Made by a program: the position numbers and the translations under genes
The notes under the pieces: model-generated
What the model was told of the DNA's origin: nothing
Databases searched by the model: none
Seen by the model: the letters and a program-made list of their open reading frames with translations, nothing else
Shown here: one piece after another, positions 20,801 through 29,001 of the stretch
Position numbering within the stretch: the first letter of the stretch is position 1
Layout: each line of letters starts with the position of its first letter
Assembly (NCBI RefSeq): GCF_029871245.1
Contig: NZ_SSON01000037.1
Location: 1 to 42,525 of the forward strand
Direction: 5' to 3'
DNA from: Pseudomonas sp. BN102
GTDB taxonomy: Bacteria > Pseudomonadota > Gammaproteobacteria > Pseudomonadales > Pseudomonadaceae
DNA length: 42,525 nucleotides

Positions 20801-20932
20801 GCCCTTGTAGATGTTGGCTTTCTTCTGCTCGCGTGCACCCGACTCGATGTCCAGGTCGTACAGGCGTTGGCCGTCGACCAGAGCAACACGCAACTCTTCG
20901 GGCTGAGTTGCGTTAATCAGCATTCTTTTCAT
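17834..20932 (-). CDS. rne: ribonuclease E
   Basis: The essential endonuclease that starts mRNA decay and processes 9S rRNA and tRNA, and scaffolds the degradosome at the membrane. The protein has 1032 residues. The S1 domain is at about 36-118. The DNase I-like catalytic part has Asp300 (VSIDINSA) and Asp343 (IVIDFIDM), and the Zn-link is CPRC (Cys401, Cys404). The disordered C-terminal half has an amphipathic membrane-targeting helix [15 protein letters not shown] (554-568), an Arg/Glu array of PREERQ repeats (583-732), a second Arg-rich patch (762-781) and a late [16 protein letters not shown] segment. In P. aeruginosa an NDPR motif is reported to bind PNPase (from memory). The tail is Ala/Glu/Val-rich and low-complexity. 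It has a long leader; autoregulation through the 5' UTR is known in E. coli. Confidence 0.98.
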   Translation of the reverse strand: MKRMLINATQPEELRVALVDGQRLYDLDIESGAREQKKANIYKGRITRIEPSLEAAFVDFGAERHGFLPLKEISREYFKKSPEGRINIKEVLSEGQEVIVQVEKEERGNKGAALTTFISLAGRYLVLMPNNPRAGGISRRIEGEERNELREALNGLNAPADMGLIVRTAGLGRSSEELQWDLDYLLQLWSAIKEASGERGAPFLIYQESNVIIRAIRDYLRQDIGEVLVDSVEAHEEALSFIRQVMPQYQSKIKLYQDSVPLFNRFQIESQIETAFQREVKLPSGGSIVIDPTEALVSIDINSARATKGGDIEETALQTNLEAAEEIARQLRLRDIGGLIVIDFIDMTPAKNQRAVEEKVREALEADRARVQIGRISRFGLLEMSRQRLRPSLGETSGIVCPRCDGQGIIRDVESLSLAILRLIEEEALKDRTAEVRAQVPIPVAAFLLNEKRNSITKIELRSRSRIVILPNDHLETPHFEVQRLRDDSPEVLTGQSSYEMTPAEVEEAQPASSTRTLVRQEAAVKTVSPERPAPAPIAAAPLAPPAPTPEPSLFKGLVKSLVGLFAGKEEPKVEAETPATERQPRGEERRAGRQQNRRRDGREGREGREGRRDDDRKPREERQPREAREGQEARRERPAREERQPREERQPREERQAREPREERQPREERQPREERQVREDRPQREERQPREPREGQEGRRERGERAERPAREERQPREERQPREERQPRAEQAQAEAVDEELLNNEELLDDDQEGADGERPRRRSRGQRRRSNRRERQREAGGEELAEGQEGVEQASPVDVAQVAAIAATAVVAAETVGEATEATSQEPVQVEAQVVEAEAVFAPVEEAAPVAEPVVEAVEAVEAPAVVEAPQFIEAAPAAVLTEEPAPAPVVDVPEVAAPQVEAPAAALSSTGRAANDPREVRRRQREAERLAKEAEAAAANAVEAVVAAEPVSAAVHAISGVAEEVAAEQPAVEAVEQAVEQPVEAPAEQQEQVAVATEEEVPAKAEPKAEEEEKEKDEAKDETKPVV
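18737..19186 (-). repeat. degenerate 18-bp tandem array inside rne (PREERQ units)
   Basis: This DNA encodes residues 583-732 of RNase E. The hexapeptide PREERQ and near copies ([24 protein letters not shown]) recur more than ten times, in two denser blocks separated by [13 protein letters not shown]. At DNA level the unit is about 18 bp with third-position variation, so slipped-strand or recombinational length change is possible. The array keeps an open frame on the opposite strand as a side effect of its codon bias. Confidence 0.9.
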
Positions 20933-21501
20933 GTGATACCAATGGGTTTCCGGGCTACCGGTAACGGCGATTGGCGCACACGACTCTCGCGGTCGGTGTC
21001 AGGTGCGTGTCAGGGCCGGCGGACCGTCCCAGTGTCCAGCGAACTCCAGCCAGTGGGGCCGGAATCGCGACTACGTCTCCTGCTTGCTGTGTCGTGACAG
21101 AAGCACTTGTTCAGGAGGAGGAATCAACGGTCGGTAGCGGACGAAATGAAGCGTCTTGAATAAAGCCTGGTGCTACGCAGTCCGACTATTGTGCATCTCC
21201 ACCCTACACTTATCCCTTGAAAATCGGGTGCCGCTCGCTGAATCCGTAGCGGGTTGCATTTACCGTGATCTCCCGTTGGAAGGGGCGATCACGCGTCATG
21301 GCTCAAGGCTTTGATTTCGGAAATTGCGCGGTCAATGCGGCGAAATTTCTGTCGGACGGCCTCACGTCCTGAAAGGGTTGCAGCGGTTGGGATGGCAGTT
21401 TTGGCGAACATCCCGAAACCAGGCCGCTTTTGGCGGCGTTCGCGACTATAGCAGTAATCATTAAGTGCTTCAAATCCATAAAAAATTGTTATGATGCGCA
21501 A
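20933..21501. other. 569-bp intergenic region: rne leader and rluC upstream DNA
   Basis: No coding sequence of its own is supported; open frames on both strands here lack ribosome binding sites and family resemblance. The rne-proximal half presumably encodes the rne 5' UTR with at least one good stem-loop (21081-21105). The rluC-proximal end is AT-rich with TATGAT 12 bp upstream of the rluC ATG. The transcript starts were not located with confidence. Confidence 0.7.
21081..21105 (-). promoter_or_regulatory. stem-loop in the rne 5' leader
   Basis: On the minus strand TGCTT-CTGT pairs with ACAG-(C)-AAGCA: 9 bp with a single bulge and a 6-nt loop. It lies about 150 nt upstream of the rne start. 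RNase E leaders in enterobacteria carry hairpins through which the enzyme destabilises its own mRNA; an equivalent role here is inference. Confidence 0.45.
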
Positions 21502-22455
21502 ATGACTACTCCTGCCTCTCCAACCTCCGGCGTCCAGCTGCTTGAGGTTGCGCCGGAATATGCCGGCCAACGCATCGATAATTTCCTACGTACCCAGCTG
21601 AAAGGTGCGCCCAAGACGCTGATCTATCGCATCCTGCGCAAGGGCGAAGTCCGGGTGAACAAGGGGCGCATCAAGCCGGAGTACAAGCTCCAGGCCGGCG
21701 ACATCGTGCGGGTTCCGCCGCTGCGCCTGGCCGAGCGCGATGAGCCAGCGCCTGTGGCCCAGGGGCTGCTGGAGCGCCTGGAAGCCGCCATCGTCTACGA
21801 AGACAAGGCCCTGATCGTGCTGAACAAGCCTGCCGGCATCGCCGTGCATGGCGGCAGCGGTCTCAGTTTCGGGGTGATCGAGGCGTTTCGCCAGTTGCGC
21901 CCGGATGCCAAGGACCTGGAGCTGGTGCATCGCCTCGACCGCGATACCTCGGGCCTGCTGATGATCGCCAAGAAGCGCAGCATGCTGCGGCACCTGCACG
22001 AGGCCCTGCGTGGCGATGGCGTGGACAAACGCTACCTGGCACTGGTGCGCGGCAGCTGGCCGACCTCGAAAAAGAAGGTCAGTGCGCCATTGCTGAAGAA
22101 TAACCTGCGCTCTGGTGAGCGCATGGTGGAGGTGAACCCCGGAGGCAAGGACGCCCTGACCGAGTTCCGGGTCGTGCGGCGCTTCGGCGAGTTCGCCACC
22201 CTGGTGGAGGCCAGTCCTATCACGGGCCGTACCCACCAGATCCGTGTGCATGCCAAGCACGCTGGCCATTCCATCGCTGGCGACCCCAAGTACGGAGACG
22301 AGGACTTCACCCACGAGATCCGTGATCTTGGTGGTAAGCGCCTGTTCCTGCATGCCCATTCCCTGGCCATCAGCCTGCCTGATGGCGGCGAGTTGAAGCT
22401 GGAAGCGCCGGTGGACGAGATGTGGCAGAAGACCCTGGAGCGTCTCGGTGCGTGA
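21502..22455 (+). CDS. rluC: 23S rRNA pseudouridine synthase RluC
   Basis: Makes pseudouridine at 955, 2504 and 2580 of 23S rRNA in the E. coli numbering. The protein has 317 residues. The N-terminal S4 RNA-binding domain (about 20-75, [23 protein letters not shown]) is followed by the RluA-type catalytic domain with HRLDRDTSG (143-151, catalytic Asp146) and GRTHQIRVH. The start ATG 21502 has no Shine-Dalgarno. It is opposite rne, the classic rne-rluC divergent pair. Its end overlaps the next gene by 8 bp. Confidence 0.95.
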   Translation: MTTPASPTSGVQLLEVAPEYAGQRIDNFLRTQLKGAPKTLIYRILRKGEVRVNKGRIKPEYKLQAGDIVRVPPLRLAERDEPAPVAQGLLERLEAAIVYEDKALIVLNKPAGIAVHGGSGLSFGVIEAFRQLRPDAKDLELVHRLDRDTSGLLMIAKKRSMLRHLHEALRGDGVDKRYLALVRGSWPTSKKKVSAPLLKNNLRSGERMVEVNPGGKDALTEFRVVRRFGEFATLVEASPITGRTHQIRVHAKHAGHSIAGDPKYGDEDFTHEIRDLGGKRLFLHAHSLAISLPDGGELKLEAPVDEMWQKTLERLGA

Positions 22456-23140
22456 CTATCGACTGCTGATCTTCGATTGGGATGGCACGCTGGTGGATTC
22501 CATTGCCCGCATAGTCGAGTCCATGCGTGTCGCGGCCGACGTCTGTGGGTTGCCCTGGCGCGACGATGTCGCCATCAAGGGCATCATCGGCCTAGGTTTG
22601 CCGGAGGCCATTGCTACCCTTTACCCGGATCTCGACGACGTGCGACGTATCGATGAATTCCGGCGCAGTTATGGTGATCATTACAACGCCTTGGAAAGCC
22701 AGCCTTCGCCCCTGTTCGAGGGGGTGGCTGAGGCCCTGGAAGACTTCCGTGCTCAGGGTTACCGCCTGGCGGTCGCGACCGGCAAGAGCCGCCGTGGGCT
22801 CGATCATGTATTGGCCGGGCGCGGTTGGCTGGAATATTTCGATGTCACCCGATGCGCGGATGAGACGGCGAGCAAGCCCGATCCGCTGATGCTGCGGGAA
22901 ATCCTCGCGCACTGCGGCGTGGCGGCCGAGCAGGCACTGATGGTGGGGGATTCACCCTTCGATCTGCGCATGGCGCATCGGGCGGGGATGGATTCCGTGG
23001 CGGTGGGTTATGGTGCCCAGCCGCTTGCCGAGTTACTCAAGGAGTCGCCGAAATTGGCGATCGAGCGTTTCGAGGAGCTGCGTCACTGGTTGAGTGGTGA
23101 TCGCAGTCGGCAATCCCTGGAGGTGGAACTCTATGTCTGA
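22448..23140 (+). CDS. HAD-superfamily phosphatase, phosphoglycolate phosphatase-like
   Basis: A 230-residue cytosolic hydrolase starting at GTG 22448 inside the end of rluC (8-bp overlap). HAD motifs: [11 protein letters not shown] (nucleophile Asp10, Asp12), [14 protein letters not shown] Lys in [21 protein letters not shown] cap domain of the Gph/PGMB type lies between motifs I and II (about 20-85). In P. aeruginosa the same position holds an uncharacterised HAD hydrolase. The substrate is not readable from sequence. It overlaps sppA by 8 bp, suggesting coupled translation. Confidence 0.9.
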   Translation: MRDYRLLIFDWDGTLVDSIARIVESMRVAADVCGLPWRDDVAIKGIIGLGLPEAIATLYPDLDDVRRIDEFRRSYGDHYNALESQPSPLFEGVAEALEDFRAQGYRLAVATGKSRRGLDHVLAGRGWLEYFDVTRCADETASKPDPLMLREILAHCGVAAEQALMVGDSPFDLRMAHRAGMDSVAVGYGAQPLAELLKESPKLAIERFEELRHWLSGDRSRQSLEVELYV

Positions 23141-24116
23141 TGAATGGAAAGCAGCGGCTTCTGCCGACAAGGCTGACGAGAAGAGCTGGAAGCTGCTGGA
23201 GAAAGCGGTGCTGGCTGGCGTCCAGGAGCAGCGTCGGGCTCGGCGCTGGGGGATTTTCTTCAAGTCCCTGACTTTCCTTTATCTGTTCGTCGCGCTGGCG
23301 CTGTTCGCGCCATCCCTCGATCTGCAGAAAGGTGCGGCGCGCAGCAAGGATCACACGGCACTGGTGGAGGTCCGCGGCCTGATCGCCGATGAGGAGGCGG
23401 CCAGTGCGGATAATATCGTCACCGGTCTGCGCGCAGCCTTCGAGGATCCGAAGACCAAGGGCGTTGTCCTGCGCATCAACAGCCCGGGCGGCAGCCCTGT
23501 GCAGTCCGGCTACATCTATGACGAGATTCGTCGGCTGCGCGAGGCGCACAAGGACATCAAGGTCTACGCCGTGATCTCCGATCTGGGCGCGTCCGGTGCC
23601 TATTACATTGCCAGCGCGGCGGATGAGATCTACGCCGACAAGGCCAGCCTGGTGGGTTCGATCGGCGTGACTGCGACCACCTTCGGCTTCGTCGATGCGA
23701 TGGGCAAGCTGGGTGTCGAGCGCCGTGTCTACACCTCTGGCGAGCACAAGGCATTCCTTGATCCCTTCCAGCCACAGAAGGCGGAAGAGACCGAGTTCTG
23801 GCAGGGTGTGCTGAATACCACCCACCAGCAGTTCATCGAAAGTGTGAGGAAGGGTCGCGGCGATCGGCTGAAGGTCGAGGGGCATCCCGAACTCTTCAGT
23901 GGCCTGGTCTGGTCGGGGGAGCAGGCGCTGGCGCTGGGCCTGGTGGACAAGTTGGGCAATGCCAGCTTCGTGGCGCGGGAAGTGGTGGGGGCGAAGGAAA
24001 TCGTCGACTACACCGTCCAGGAGTCGCCTTTCGATCGCTTCTCCAAGAAGTTCGGCGCCAGCGTCGCCGAGCGGCTGGCCTTGTGGATGGGCTTGCAGGG
24101 GCCTTCGCTGCGCTAA
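23133..24116 (+). CDS. sppA: signal peptide peptidase SppA, short S49 type
   Basis: A membrane-anchored serine protease that degrades cleaved signal peptides and other membrane peptides. The protein has 327 residues. One membrane segment (about 40-60) follows a short cytosolic N-terminus, with the catalytic domain expected in the periplasm. The S49 blocks are LRINSPGGSPVQS and SDLGASGAYYIASAADEIYADKASLVGSIGV. Ser154 and Lys206 (GEHKAFLD) form the Ser-Lys dyad with the same 52-residue spacing as B. subtilis SppA. The start ATG 23133 has GGAGG upstream; the longer in-frame extension begins inside the previous gene. It is followed by a strong terminator. Confidence 0.93.
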   Translation: MSDEWKAAASADKADEKSWKLLEKAVLAGVQEQRRARRWGIFFKSLTFLYLFVALALFAPSLDLQKGAARSKDHTALVEVRGLIADEEAASADNIVTGLRAAFEDPKTKGVVLRINSPGGSPVQSGYIYDEIRRLREAHKDIKVYAVISDLGASGAYYIASAADEIYADKASLVGSIGVTATTFGFVDAMGKLGVERRVYTSGEHKAFLDPFQPQKAEETEFWQGVLNTTHQQFIESVRKGRGDRLKVEGHPELFSGLVWSGEQALALGLVDKLGNASFVAREVVGAKEIVDYTVQESPFDRFSKKFGASVAERLALWMGLQGPSLR

Positions 24117-24134
24117 GTTGCGCGCGTTGCCAAT

Positions 24135-24166
24135 GAAGAAAGCCCGGCCAGTGCCGGGCTTTCTTC
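24135..24166. terminator. bidirectional terminator between sppA and maf
   Basis: A perfect 14-bp stem (GAAGAAAGCCCGGC and its complement) with loop CAGT. A and T tracts at the stem base serve both strands. It lies between convergent genes. Confidence 0.93.
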
Positions 24167-24182
24167 ATTTATATGGATGGGG

Positions 24183-24761
24183 TCAGGGGATCTGCACGCC
24201 TTCGGCGAGCAGCATGTCCACCAGGCGGATCAGCGGCAGGCCGACCAGGCTGGTGGCGTCGCTGCCTTCGGTGGCGCGAAACAGGCTGACACCCAGGCCT
24301 TCGGCCTTGAAGCTGCCGGCACAGTCGTAGGGTCGTTCCGCTTCCAGGTAGCGGCTGATGCGCGCTTCGTCCAGTTCGCGGAAGTGCACCGTGAAGGGCA
24401 CGCAGTCCACCTGGTAGTTCCCCGTGACGCTGTTCAGCAAGGCCAGGCCGGTAAGGAAGCTGACGCTGGTTCCGCTGGCGGCCAGCAATTGACTGCGGGC
24501 GCGTTCGAATCCGTGGGGTTTGCCGAGTATCTGCTCGCCGAGTACGGCGACCTGGTCGGAGCCGATGATCAGGTGATTCGGGTGCAGGGTGGCCAGTGCC
24601 TGGGCCTTTTCCAGGGCAAGGCGGCGCACCAGTCGTTCGGCGGACTCCTGCGGATGGCGGGTTTCGTCGATGGCCGGAGCACTCCAGGTGAAGGGCAGGC
24701 GCAGGCGTTCGAGCAATTCGCGGCGGTAGGGGGAGCTGGATGCGAGCACCAGGGGCGGCAT
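24183..24761 (-). CDS. maf: Maf-family nucleotide pyrophosphatase, YceF type
   Basis: Hydrolyses nucleoside triphosphates, m7GTP in the YceF subgroup, to the monophosphate and PPi, probably as house-cleaning. The protein has 192 residues. Maf signatures are LASSSPYRRELLERL (6-20), IDETRHPQESAERLVRRLALEKA and GSDQV with Asp69. SFKAEGLGVSLF and VGLPLIRLVDML are the C-terminal blocks. Position next to yceD/rpmF supports the YceF group rather than the dTTP-type Maf. It is divergent from yceD and convergent with sppA. Confidence 0.93.
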   Translation of the reverse strand: MPPLVLASSSPYRRELLERLRLPFTWSAPAIDETRHPQESAERLVRRLALEKAQALATLHPNHLIIGSDQVAVLGEQILGKPHGFERARSQLLAASGTSVSFLTGLALLNSVTGNYQVDCVPFTVHFRELDEARISRYLEAERPYDCAGSFKAEGLGVSLFRATEGSDATSLVGLPLIRLVDMLLAEGVQIP

Positions 24762-24830
24762 GGCGATCTCCGGAATGTGGGCGAGGAATTCTATAGAGCC
24801 GGTTCGCGCAGGGACAATGCGGAAATTCTT

Positions 24831-24859
24831 TTGACAGGGGAGGGGCTCGTCCCTAGAAT
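24831..24859 (+). promoter_or_regulatory. near-consensus sigma70 promoter for the yceD-rpmF-plsX operon
   Basis: TTGACA (24831-24836), a 17-bp spacer and TAGAAT (24854-24859) form an almost perfect promoter. The expected transcript start is near 24866, only about 3 nt before the yceD ATG (24869). Confidence 0.9.
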
Positions 24860-24868
24860 GCTGCGCCT

Positions 24869-25396
24869 ATGTTGAATGGGCCGATTCCACCTCATGTAGA
24901 TCCGCGCAAGCTGGCGGACCGCGAGATCACCCTCGAAGGTGATATTGCGCTTGCCAGCCTGGAGCGACTCTGCGACCCCCTAGCGGACAATGCGGGCAGC
25001 ATCCATGCGAGCCTGGCGTTCAGTCGTGACGAACGTCGCGCGGTCGTCATCCACAGCCGGATCGACGTCGAGGTCAAGATGGTTTGCCAGCGTTGTCTAG
25101 AGCTGGTCGCCCTGAACATCCACAGCGAATGCGATTACGCCGTGGTGAGGGAAGGGGCTGACAGTCAGTCGCTGCCGAAGGGCTATGACGTGCTGGAAGT
25201 GGGAGAGGATCCTCTGGATCTGATGACTCTGGTCGAGGATGAGCTGTTGCTTGCCCTGCCCATAGTTCCGGCCCATGACCCTGAAGAATGCCAGCAGCCG
25301 GCGGGCCTTGATGCGCCCGAACCGAGCGAGGACGAGGTTTCGCGGTCCAACCCGTTCAGTGTATTGGCGCAGTTAAAGCGTGACCCAAACGTTTAG
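24869..25396 (+). CDS. yceD: YceD, large-ribosomal-RNA accumulation protein (DUF177)
   Basis: A 175-residue cytosolic protein of the YceD family, needed for normal 23S rRNA levels in E. coli and plants. It begins MLNGPIPPHVDPRKLADR, which matches relatives, so ATG 24869 is taken as the start despite having no Shine-Dalgarno. KMVCQRCLELV carries a Cys pair (73, 76), with Cys88 further on, a possible metal site. The acidic C-terminus ends NPFSVLAQLKRDPNV. It is followed 13 bp later by rpmF, the usual partner. A strong promoter leaves almost no leader. Confidence 0.92.
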   Translation: MLNGPIPPHVDPRKLADREITLEGDIALASLERLCDPLADNAGSIHASLAFSRDERRAVVIHSRIDVEVKMVCQRCLELVALNIHSECDYAVVREGADSQSLPKGYDVLEVGEDPLDLMTLVEDELLLALPIVPAHDPEECQQPAGLDAPEPSEDEVSRSNPFSVLAQLKRDPNV

Positions 25397-25409
25397 GAGT
25401 TAATTGATT

Positions 25410-25592
25410 ATGGCTGTTCAGCAGAACAAAAAATCCCGCTCGGCACGCGACATGCGTCGTTCCCACGACGCCCTCGATGCCAACGCACTGTCCGTAGAGA
25501 AGAGCACCGGTGAAGTTCACCTGCGCCACCACGTTTCCCCGGACGGTTTCTACCGCGGTCGCAAAGTGATCGACAAGGGCGCTGACGAGTAA
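25410..25592 (+). CDS. rpmF: 50S ribosomal protein L32
   Basis: A 60-residue basic ribosomal protein of the large subunit. The sequence [20 protein letters not shown] is the L32 signature. It lacks the Zn-binding CxxC pairs, so this is the Cys-minus form usual in gammaproteobacteria. The start ATG 25410 has TTAGGAGT upstream; the ATG two codons earlier is not preferred. It lies in the conserved order yceD-rpmF-plsX, which ties ribosome and phospholipid synthesis. Confidence 0.97.
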   Translation: MAVQQNKKSRSARDMRRSHDALDANALSVEKSTGEVHLRHHVSPDGFYRGRKVIDKGADE

Positions 25593-25595
25593 TCC

Positions 25596-26606
25596 TTGTC
25601 CGCCTCGATCGTCGCGATTGATGCAATGGGCGGGGACTTTGGTCCCCGCTGCATTGTCCCGGCCAGTGTCGCCTGTCTGGCCGAATTCCCCTCGCTCCAC
25701 CTGGTCCTTGTCGGCCAAGCTCCCCTTCTCGAAGAACTCATCGCCCGCGTTCCCGCGGCCGATCGCCAGCGCCTGCAGATCGAACACGCCAGCGAGGTGA
25801 TCGGCATGGATGAGCGCCCGGCGCAAGCCCTGCGCGGCAAGCCTGATGCCTCGATGCGCGTCGCCCTCGAACTGGTGCGCAATGGGCGTGCCCAGGCTTG
25901 CGTCAGTGCCGGCAATACCGGTGCGCTGATGGCGCTGTCTCGCTATGTGCTGAAGACGCTGCCCGGCATCGACCGTCCGGCCATGGTCAGCGCCATTCCT
26001 ACGGCCCGTGGTCACTGCCATTTGCTGGATCTTGGCGCCAATGTCGATTGCAGTGCGGAGCATCTCTATCAATTCGCTGTGATGGGGGCGGTGGCCGCCG
26101 AGATCCTGGGGGTGGAGCGGCCGCGGGTGGCATTGCTGAATGTCGGCACCGAAGACATCAAGGGCAACCAGCAGGTCAAGCTGGCGGCGAGCCTGTTGCA
26201 GCAGGCCCAGGGGCTCAATTACATCGGCTACATCGAGGGGGACGGGCTCTATCGCGGTGAAGCGGACGTGGTGGTGTGCGACGGTTTCGTCGGCAACATC
26301 CTGCTCAAGTCCAGTGAAGGCCTGGCCTCCATGATTTCCGCGCGCATCGAGGCGCTTTTCACCGAGAACCTGGGTTCGCGCCTGGTGGGTTCGCTGGCGT
26401 TACCGCTGCTGCGCAGGCTGCGCACCGATCTGGCGCCCGCGCGTCATAACGGGGCGAGTTTTCTCGGCTTGCAGGGTATCGTCATCAAGAGCCATGGCTC
26501 AGCCGGTTCGGAGGGCTTCCAGAGCGCCATCCGCCGTGCGCTGATCGAGGTTCGGGAGAACCTCCCGCAGCGTCTGCACGGTCGCCTGGAACATCTGTTG
26601 CTGTAG
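25596..26606 (+). CDS. plsX: phosphate acyltransferase PlsX
   Basis: Converts acyl-ACP and phosphate to acyl-phosphate for glycerol-3-phosphate acylation, at the cytosolic membrane face. The protein has 336 residues. The family start [19 protein letters not shown] is near the N-terminus, with [24 protein letters not shown] and [17 protein letters not shown] as further signatures. The reading frame starts with TTG 25596, 3 bp after the rpmF stop, so translation is likely coupled. A 103-bp gap then precedes fabD. Confidence 0.95.
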   Translation: MSASIVAIDAMGGDFGPRCIVPASVACLAEFPSLHLVLVGQAPLLEELIARVPAADRQRLQIEHASEVIGMDERPAQALRGKPDASMRVALELVRNGRAQACVSAGNTGALMALSRYVLKTLPGIDRPAMVSAIPTARGHCHLLDLGANVDCSAEHLYQFAVMGAVAAEILGVERPRVALLNVGTEDIKGNQQVKLAASLLQQAQGLNYIGYIEGDGLYRGEADVVVCDGFVGNILLKSSEGLASMISARIEALFTENLGSRLVGSLALPLLRRLRTDLAPARHNGASFLGLQGIVIKSHGSAGSEGFQSAIRRALIEVRENLPQRLHGRLEHLLL

Positions 26607-26709
26607 GATGTGACCGCTATCGGTAGCCTGTCATCCAACTGTCAGTTCTTTGCGCTTGGCTATGCCAGGCGTCAATCTCCCTATACCGCCAGATAAGGGA
26701 CCACTCTCA

Positions 26710-27648
26710 ATGTCCGCATCCCTCGCTTTCGTCTTTCCCGGTCAGGGCTCCCAGTCTCTGGGCATGCTGGCCGAGCAGGGGGGCCAGCAGAAGCTGGTCC
26801 TGGATACCTTTGCTGAAGCCTCCGAGGCGCTCGGCTATGACCTCTGGGCATTGACCCAGCAGGGTCCGGAAGAGCAGCTCAACCAGACCGACAAGACCCA
26901 GCCGGCCATCCTCGCCGCCTCCATCGCCCTGTGGCGCCTGTGGCTGGCTGAAGGTGGCGCCCGTCCGGCCTACGTCGCCGGCCACAGCCTGGGTGAATAC
27001 TCCGCCCTGGTGGCTGCCGGCAGCTTGGCCTTCGCCGATGCGGTGAAGCTGGTGGAGCGCCGTGGCCAGCTGATGCAGCAGGCCGTTCCGGCAGGGCAGG
27101 GCGGCATGGCCGCCATTCTCGGTCTGGAAGATGCCGACGTGCTGGCCGCCTGCGCCGAAGCCGCGCAGGGTGAAGTGGTCAGCGCGGTGAACTTCAACGC
27201 ACCCGGCCAAGTGGTGATCGCTGGTGCCGCGGCTGCCGTCGAGCGCGCCATCGAGGTGTGCAAGGCGCGCGGCGCCAAGCGTGCGATGCCGCTGCCGGTC
27301 AGCGTGCCGTCCCACTGCGCACTGATGAGGCCCGCCGCCGAGCGATTCGCCGAATCCATCGAAGCCCTCGCCTGGCAGGCGCCGCAGATTCCGCTGGTGC
27401 AGAACGTCAGCGCTGCCGTTGCGGCGGACCTCGACGTACTCAAGCGCGACCTGCTGGCCCAGCTCTACAGCCCGGTTCGCTGGGTGGAGTCGATGGTCTG
27501 CCTGTCCGAGAGCGGTGTCACCGACCTGGTGGAGTGCGGCCCGGGCAAGGTGCTGTCCGGCCTGAACAAGCGCTGCGTGAAGGGTGTCAACACCCACAAC
27601 CTGGATACCCCTGATGCTTTCGCAGCCGCCCGTGCTGCGCTGGCCTGA
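26710..27648 (+). CDS. fabD: malonyl-CoA:ACP transacylase
   Basis: Transfers malonyl from CoA to ACP for fatty acid elongation. A 312-residue cytosolic enzyme. The acyl-enzyme Ser93 lies in AGHSLGEYSAL, with Arg118 (VERRGQLMQ) and His202 (VPSHCALM) completing the site. The N-terminus MSASLAFVFPGQGSQSLGML is diagnostic. The ATG at 26710 is chosen over 26650 because it matches relatives; AAGGGA lies about 10 nt upstream. It is followed by fabG after 15 bp. Confidence 0.97.
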   Translation: MSASLAFVFPGQGSQSLGMLAEQGGQQKLVLDTFAEASEALGYDLWALTQQGPEEQLNQTDKTQPAILAASIALWRLWLAEGGARPAYVAGHSLGEYSALVAAGSLAFADAVKLVERRGQLMQQAVPAGQGGMAAILGLEDADVLAACAEAAQGEVVSAVNFNAPGQVVIAGAAAAVERAIEVCKARGAKRAMPLPVSVPSHCALMRPAAERFAESIEALAWQAPQIPLVQNVSAAVAADLDVLKRDLLAQLYSPVRWVESMVCLSESGVTDLVECGPGKVLSGLNKRCVKGVNTHNLDTPDAFAAARAALA

Positions 27649-27663
27649 ACAAGGAGAAGACCT

Positions 27664-28407
27664 ATGAGTCTGCAAGGTAAGGTGGCATTGGTCACCGGTG
27701 CGAGCCGTGGCATTGGCCAGGCGATCGCTCTCGAACTGGGCCGTCAGGGCGCCGTGGTCATCGGTACCGCGACTTCCCCCTCCGGTGCCGAGAAAATCGC
27801 CGAGTACCTCAAGAGCAACGGCATCGAAGGCGCCGGCCTGGTCCTGGACGTCAGCAATGACGAGTCGGTCGCCAGCACCCTCGAACACATCCAGCAGCAC
27901 CTGGGTCAGCCGCTGATCCTGGTGAACAACGCCGGCATCACCCGCGACAACCTCATGCTGCGCATGAAGGACGACGAGTGGTTCGACGTCATCAACACCA
28001 ACCTCAATAGCCTGTACCGCCTGTCCAAGGCCGTGCTGCGCGGTATGACCAAGGCTCGCTGGGGACGCATCATCAACATCGGTTCGGTGGTGGGCGCCAT
28101 GGGCAACGCTGGCCAGACCAACTACGCCGCCGCCAAGGCCGGTCTGGAAGGCTTCAGCCGCGCATTGGCGCGTGAAGTCGGTTCCCGTGCCATTACCGTG
28201 AACGCGGTGGCGCCGGGCTTCATCGACACCGACATGACCCGTGAACTGCCGGATGCCCAGCGCGATGCGCTGCTGACCCAGATCCCGCTGGGTCGCCTGG
28301 GCCAGGCCGAAGAGATTGCCAGGGTGGTGGGTTTCCTCGCCTCCGATGGCGCTGCCTACGTCACTGGCGCTACCATCCCGGTCAACGGCGGTATGTACAT
28401 GAGCTGA
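27664..28407 (+). CDS. fabG: 3-oxoacyl-ACP reductase
   Basis: Reduces beta-ketoacyl-ACP with NADPH, the first reduction in each elongation cycle. A 247-residue short-chain dehydrogenase, normally a tetramer. It has the cofactor motif TGASRGIG (11-18), NNAGITRDN (88-96) and catalytic Ser141, Tyr154 and Lys158. The C-terminal NGGMYMS is typical of FabG. AAGGAGAAG precedes the start. It is co-transcribed with fabD. A 190-bp gap with its own promoter separates it from acpP. Confidence 0.97.
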   Translation: MSLQGKVALVTGASRGIGQAIALELGRQGAVVIGTATSPSGAEKIAEYLKSNGIEGAGLVLDVSNDESVASTLEHIQQHLGQPLILVNNAGITRDNLMLRMKDDEWFDVINTNLNSLYRLSKAVLRGMTKARWGRIINIGSVVGAMGNAGQTNYAAAKAGLEGFSRALAREVGSRAITVNAVAPGFIDTDMTRELPDAQRDALLTQIPLGRLGQAEEIARVVGFLASDGAAYVTGATIPVNGGMYMS

Positions 28408-28522
28408 ATGTGACGAATCCCTTCAGAAAGCTGTCATATGGGCTGTCTAGAATTCGCTATATAAGTGCAGTCGGGTTATAGACATTTCGTTGCGGCGATC
28501 CGAAGGGGTTCAGGCGTTCTGC

Positions 28523-28550
28523 TTGAAATGCGGAAAACCCTTTCTATACA
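28523..28550 (+). promoter_or_regulatory. sigma70 promoter of acpP
   Basis: TTGAAA (28523-28528), a 16-bp spacer and TATACA (28545-28550) upstream of acpP. The predicted start near 28557 gives a leader of about 40 nt with AGGAG before the ATG. A dedicated promoter fits the very high demand for ACP. Confidence 0.65.
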
Positions 28551-28597
28551 CTGCAGCCCCAGCTGCACGGATTTTTCCATAGGAGTGAAAACAAGGT

Positions 28598-28834
28598 ATG
28601 AGCACCATCGAAGAACGCGTCAAGAAAATCGTCGCCGAACAACTGGGCGTCAAAGAAGAGGAAGTCACCAACAGCGCTTCCTTCGTTGAAGATCTGGGCG
28701 CCGACTCCCTTGACACCGTTGAGCTGGTGATGGCTCTGGAAGAGGAATTCGAGACCGAAATCCCGGACGAGCAAGCCGAGAAGATCACCACCGTTCAGGA
28801 AGCCATCGATTACATCAACGCCCACGCGCAGTAA
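28598..28834 (+). CDS. acpP: acyl carrier protein
   Basis: A 78-residue acidic carrier that holds growing acyl chains on phosphopantetheine. The attachment Ser37 lies in [18 protein letters not shown]. The N-terminus [22 protein letters not shown] and high Asp/Glu content are typical. It is flanked by a promoter and a strong terminator, so a short abundant transcript is expected, with fabF reached by read-through or its own signal. Confidence 0.98.
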
Positions 28835-28864
28835 TGTAATCGTCGGTTCCCCGACGCGGAGAAG

Positions 28865-28898
28865 CCGCACGACCCAACCGGGCGTGCGGTTTTTCTTT
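28865..28898 (+). terminator. intrinsic terminator after acpP
   Basis: A 7-bp outer stem CCGCACG/CGTGCGG with an inner CCC/GGG pairing, followed by TTTTTCTTT. A second small perfect hairpin, CGTCGG-TTCC-CCGACG, lies just before it at 28841-28856. Confidence 0.9.
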
Positions 28899-28906
28899 AA
28901 GCAGGT

Positions 28907-28950
28907 TGTTGAAAATCCGCGGGGCATGTCGCCTGCCGGGCTTTTCAACA
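28907..28950. repeat. inverted repeat TGTTGAAAA/TTTTCAACA before fabF
   Basis: Exact 9-bp arms (28907-28915 and 28942-28950), with GC-rich, partly complementary DNA inside. It lies between the acpP terminator and fabF. Similar TTGAAAA hairpins are common in Pseudomonas intergenic DNA (from memory). Confidence 0.65.
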
Positions 28951-29001
28951 GTCTGTTAATCCGAATCAACCGCCGTGTAGAGATTGAAGAAGGAGAGCGC
29001 T

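Noticed and set aside
21289-21570. A 93-codon reverse frame between rne and rluC
   Set aside because: It overlaps the start of rluC, lacks a ribosome binding site and resembles nothing known.
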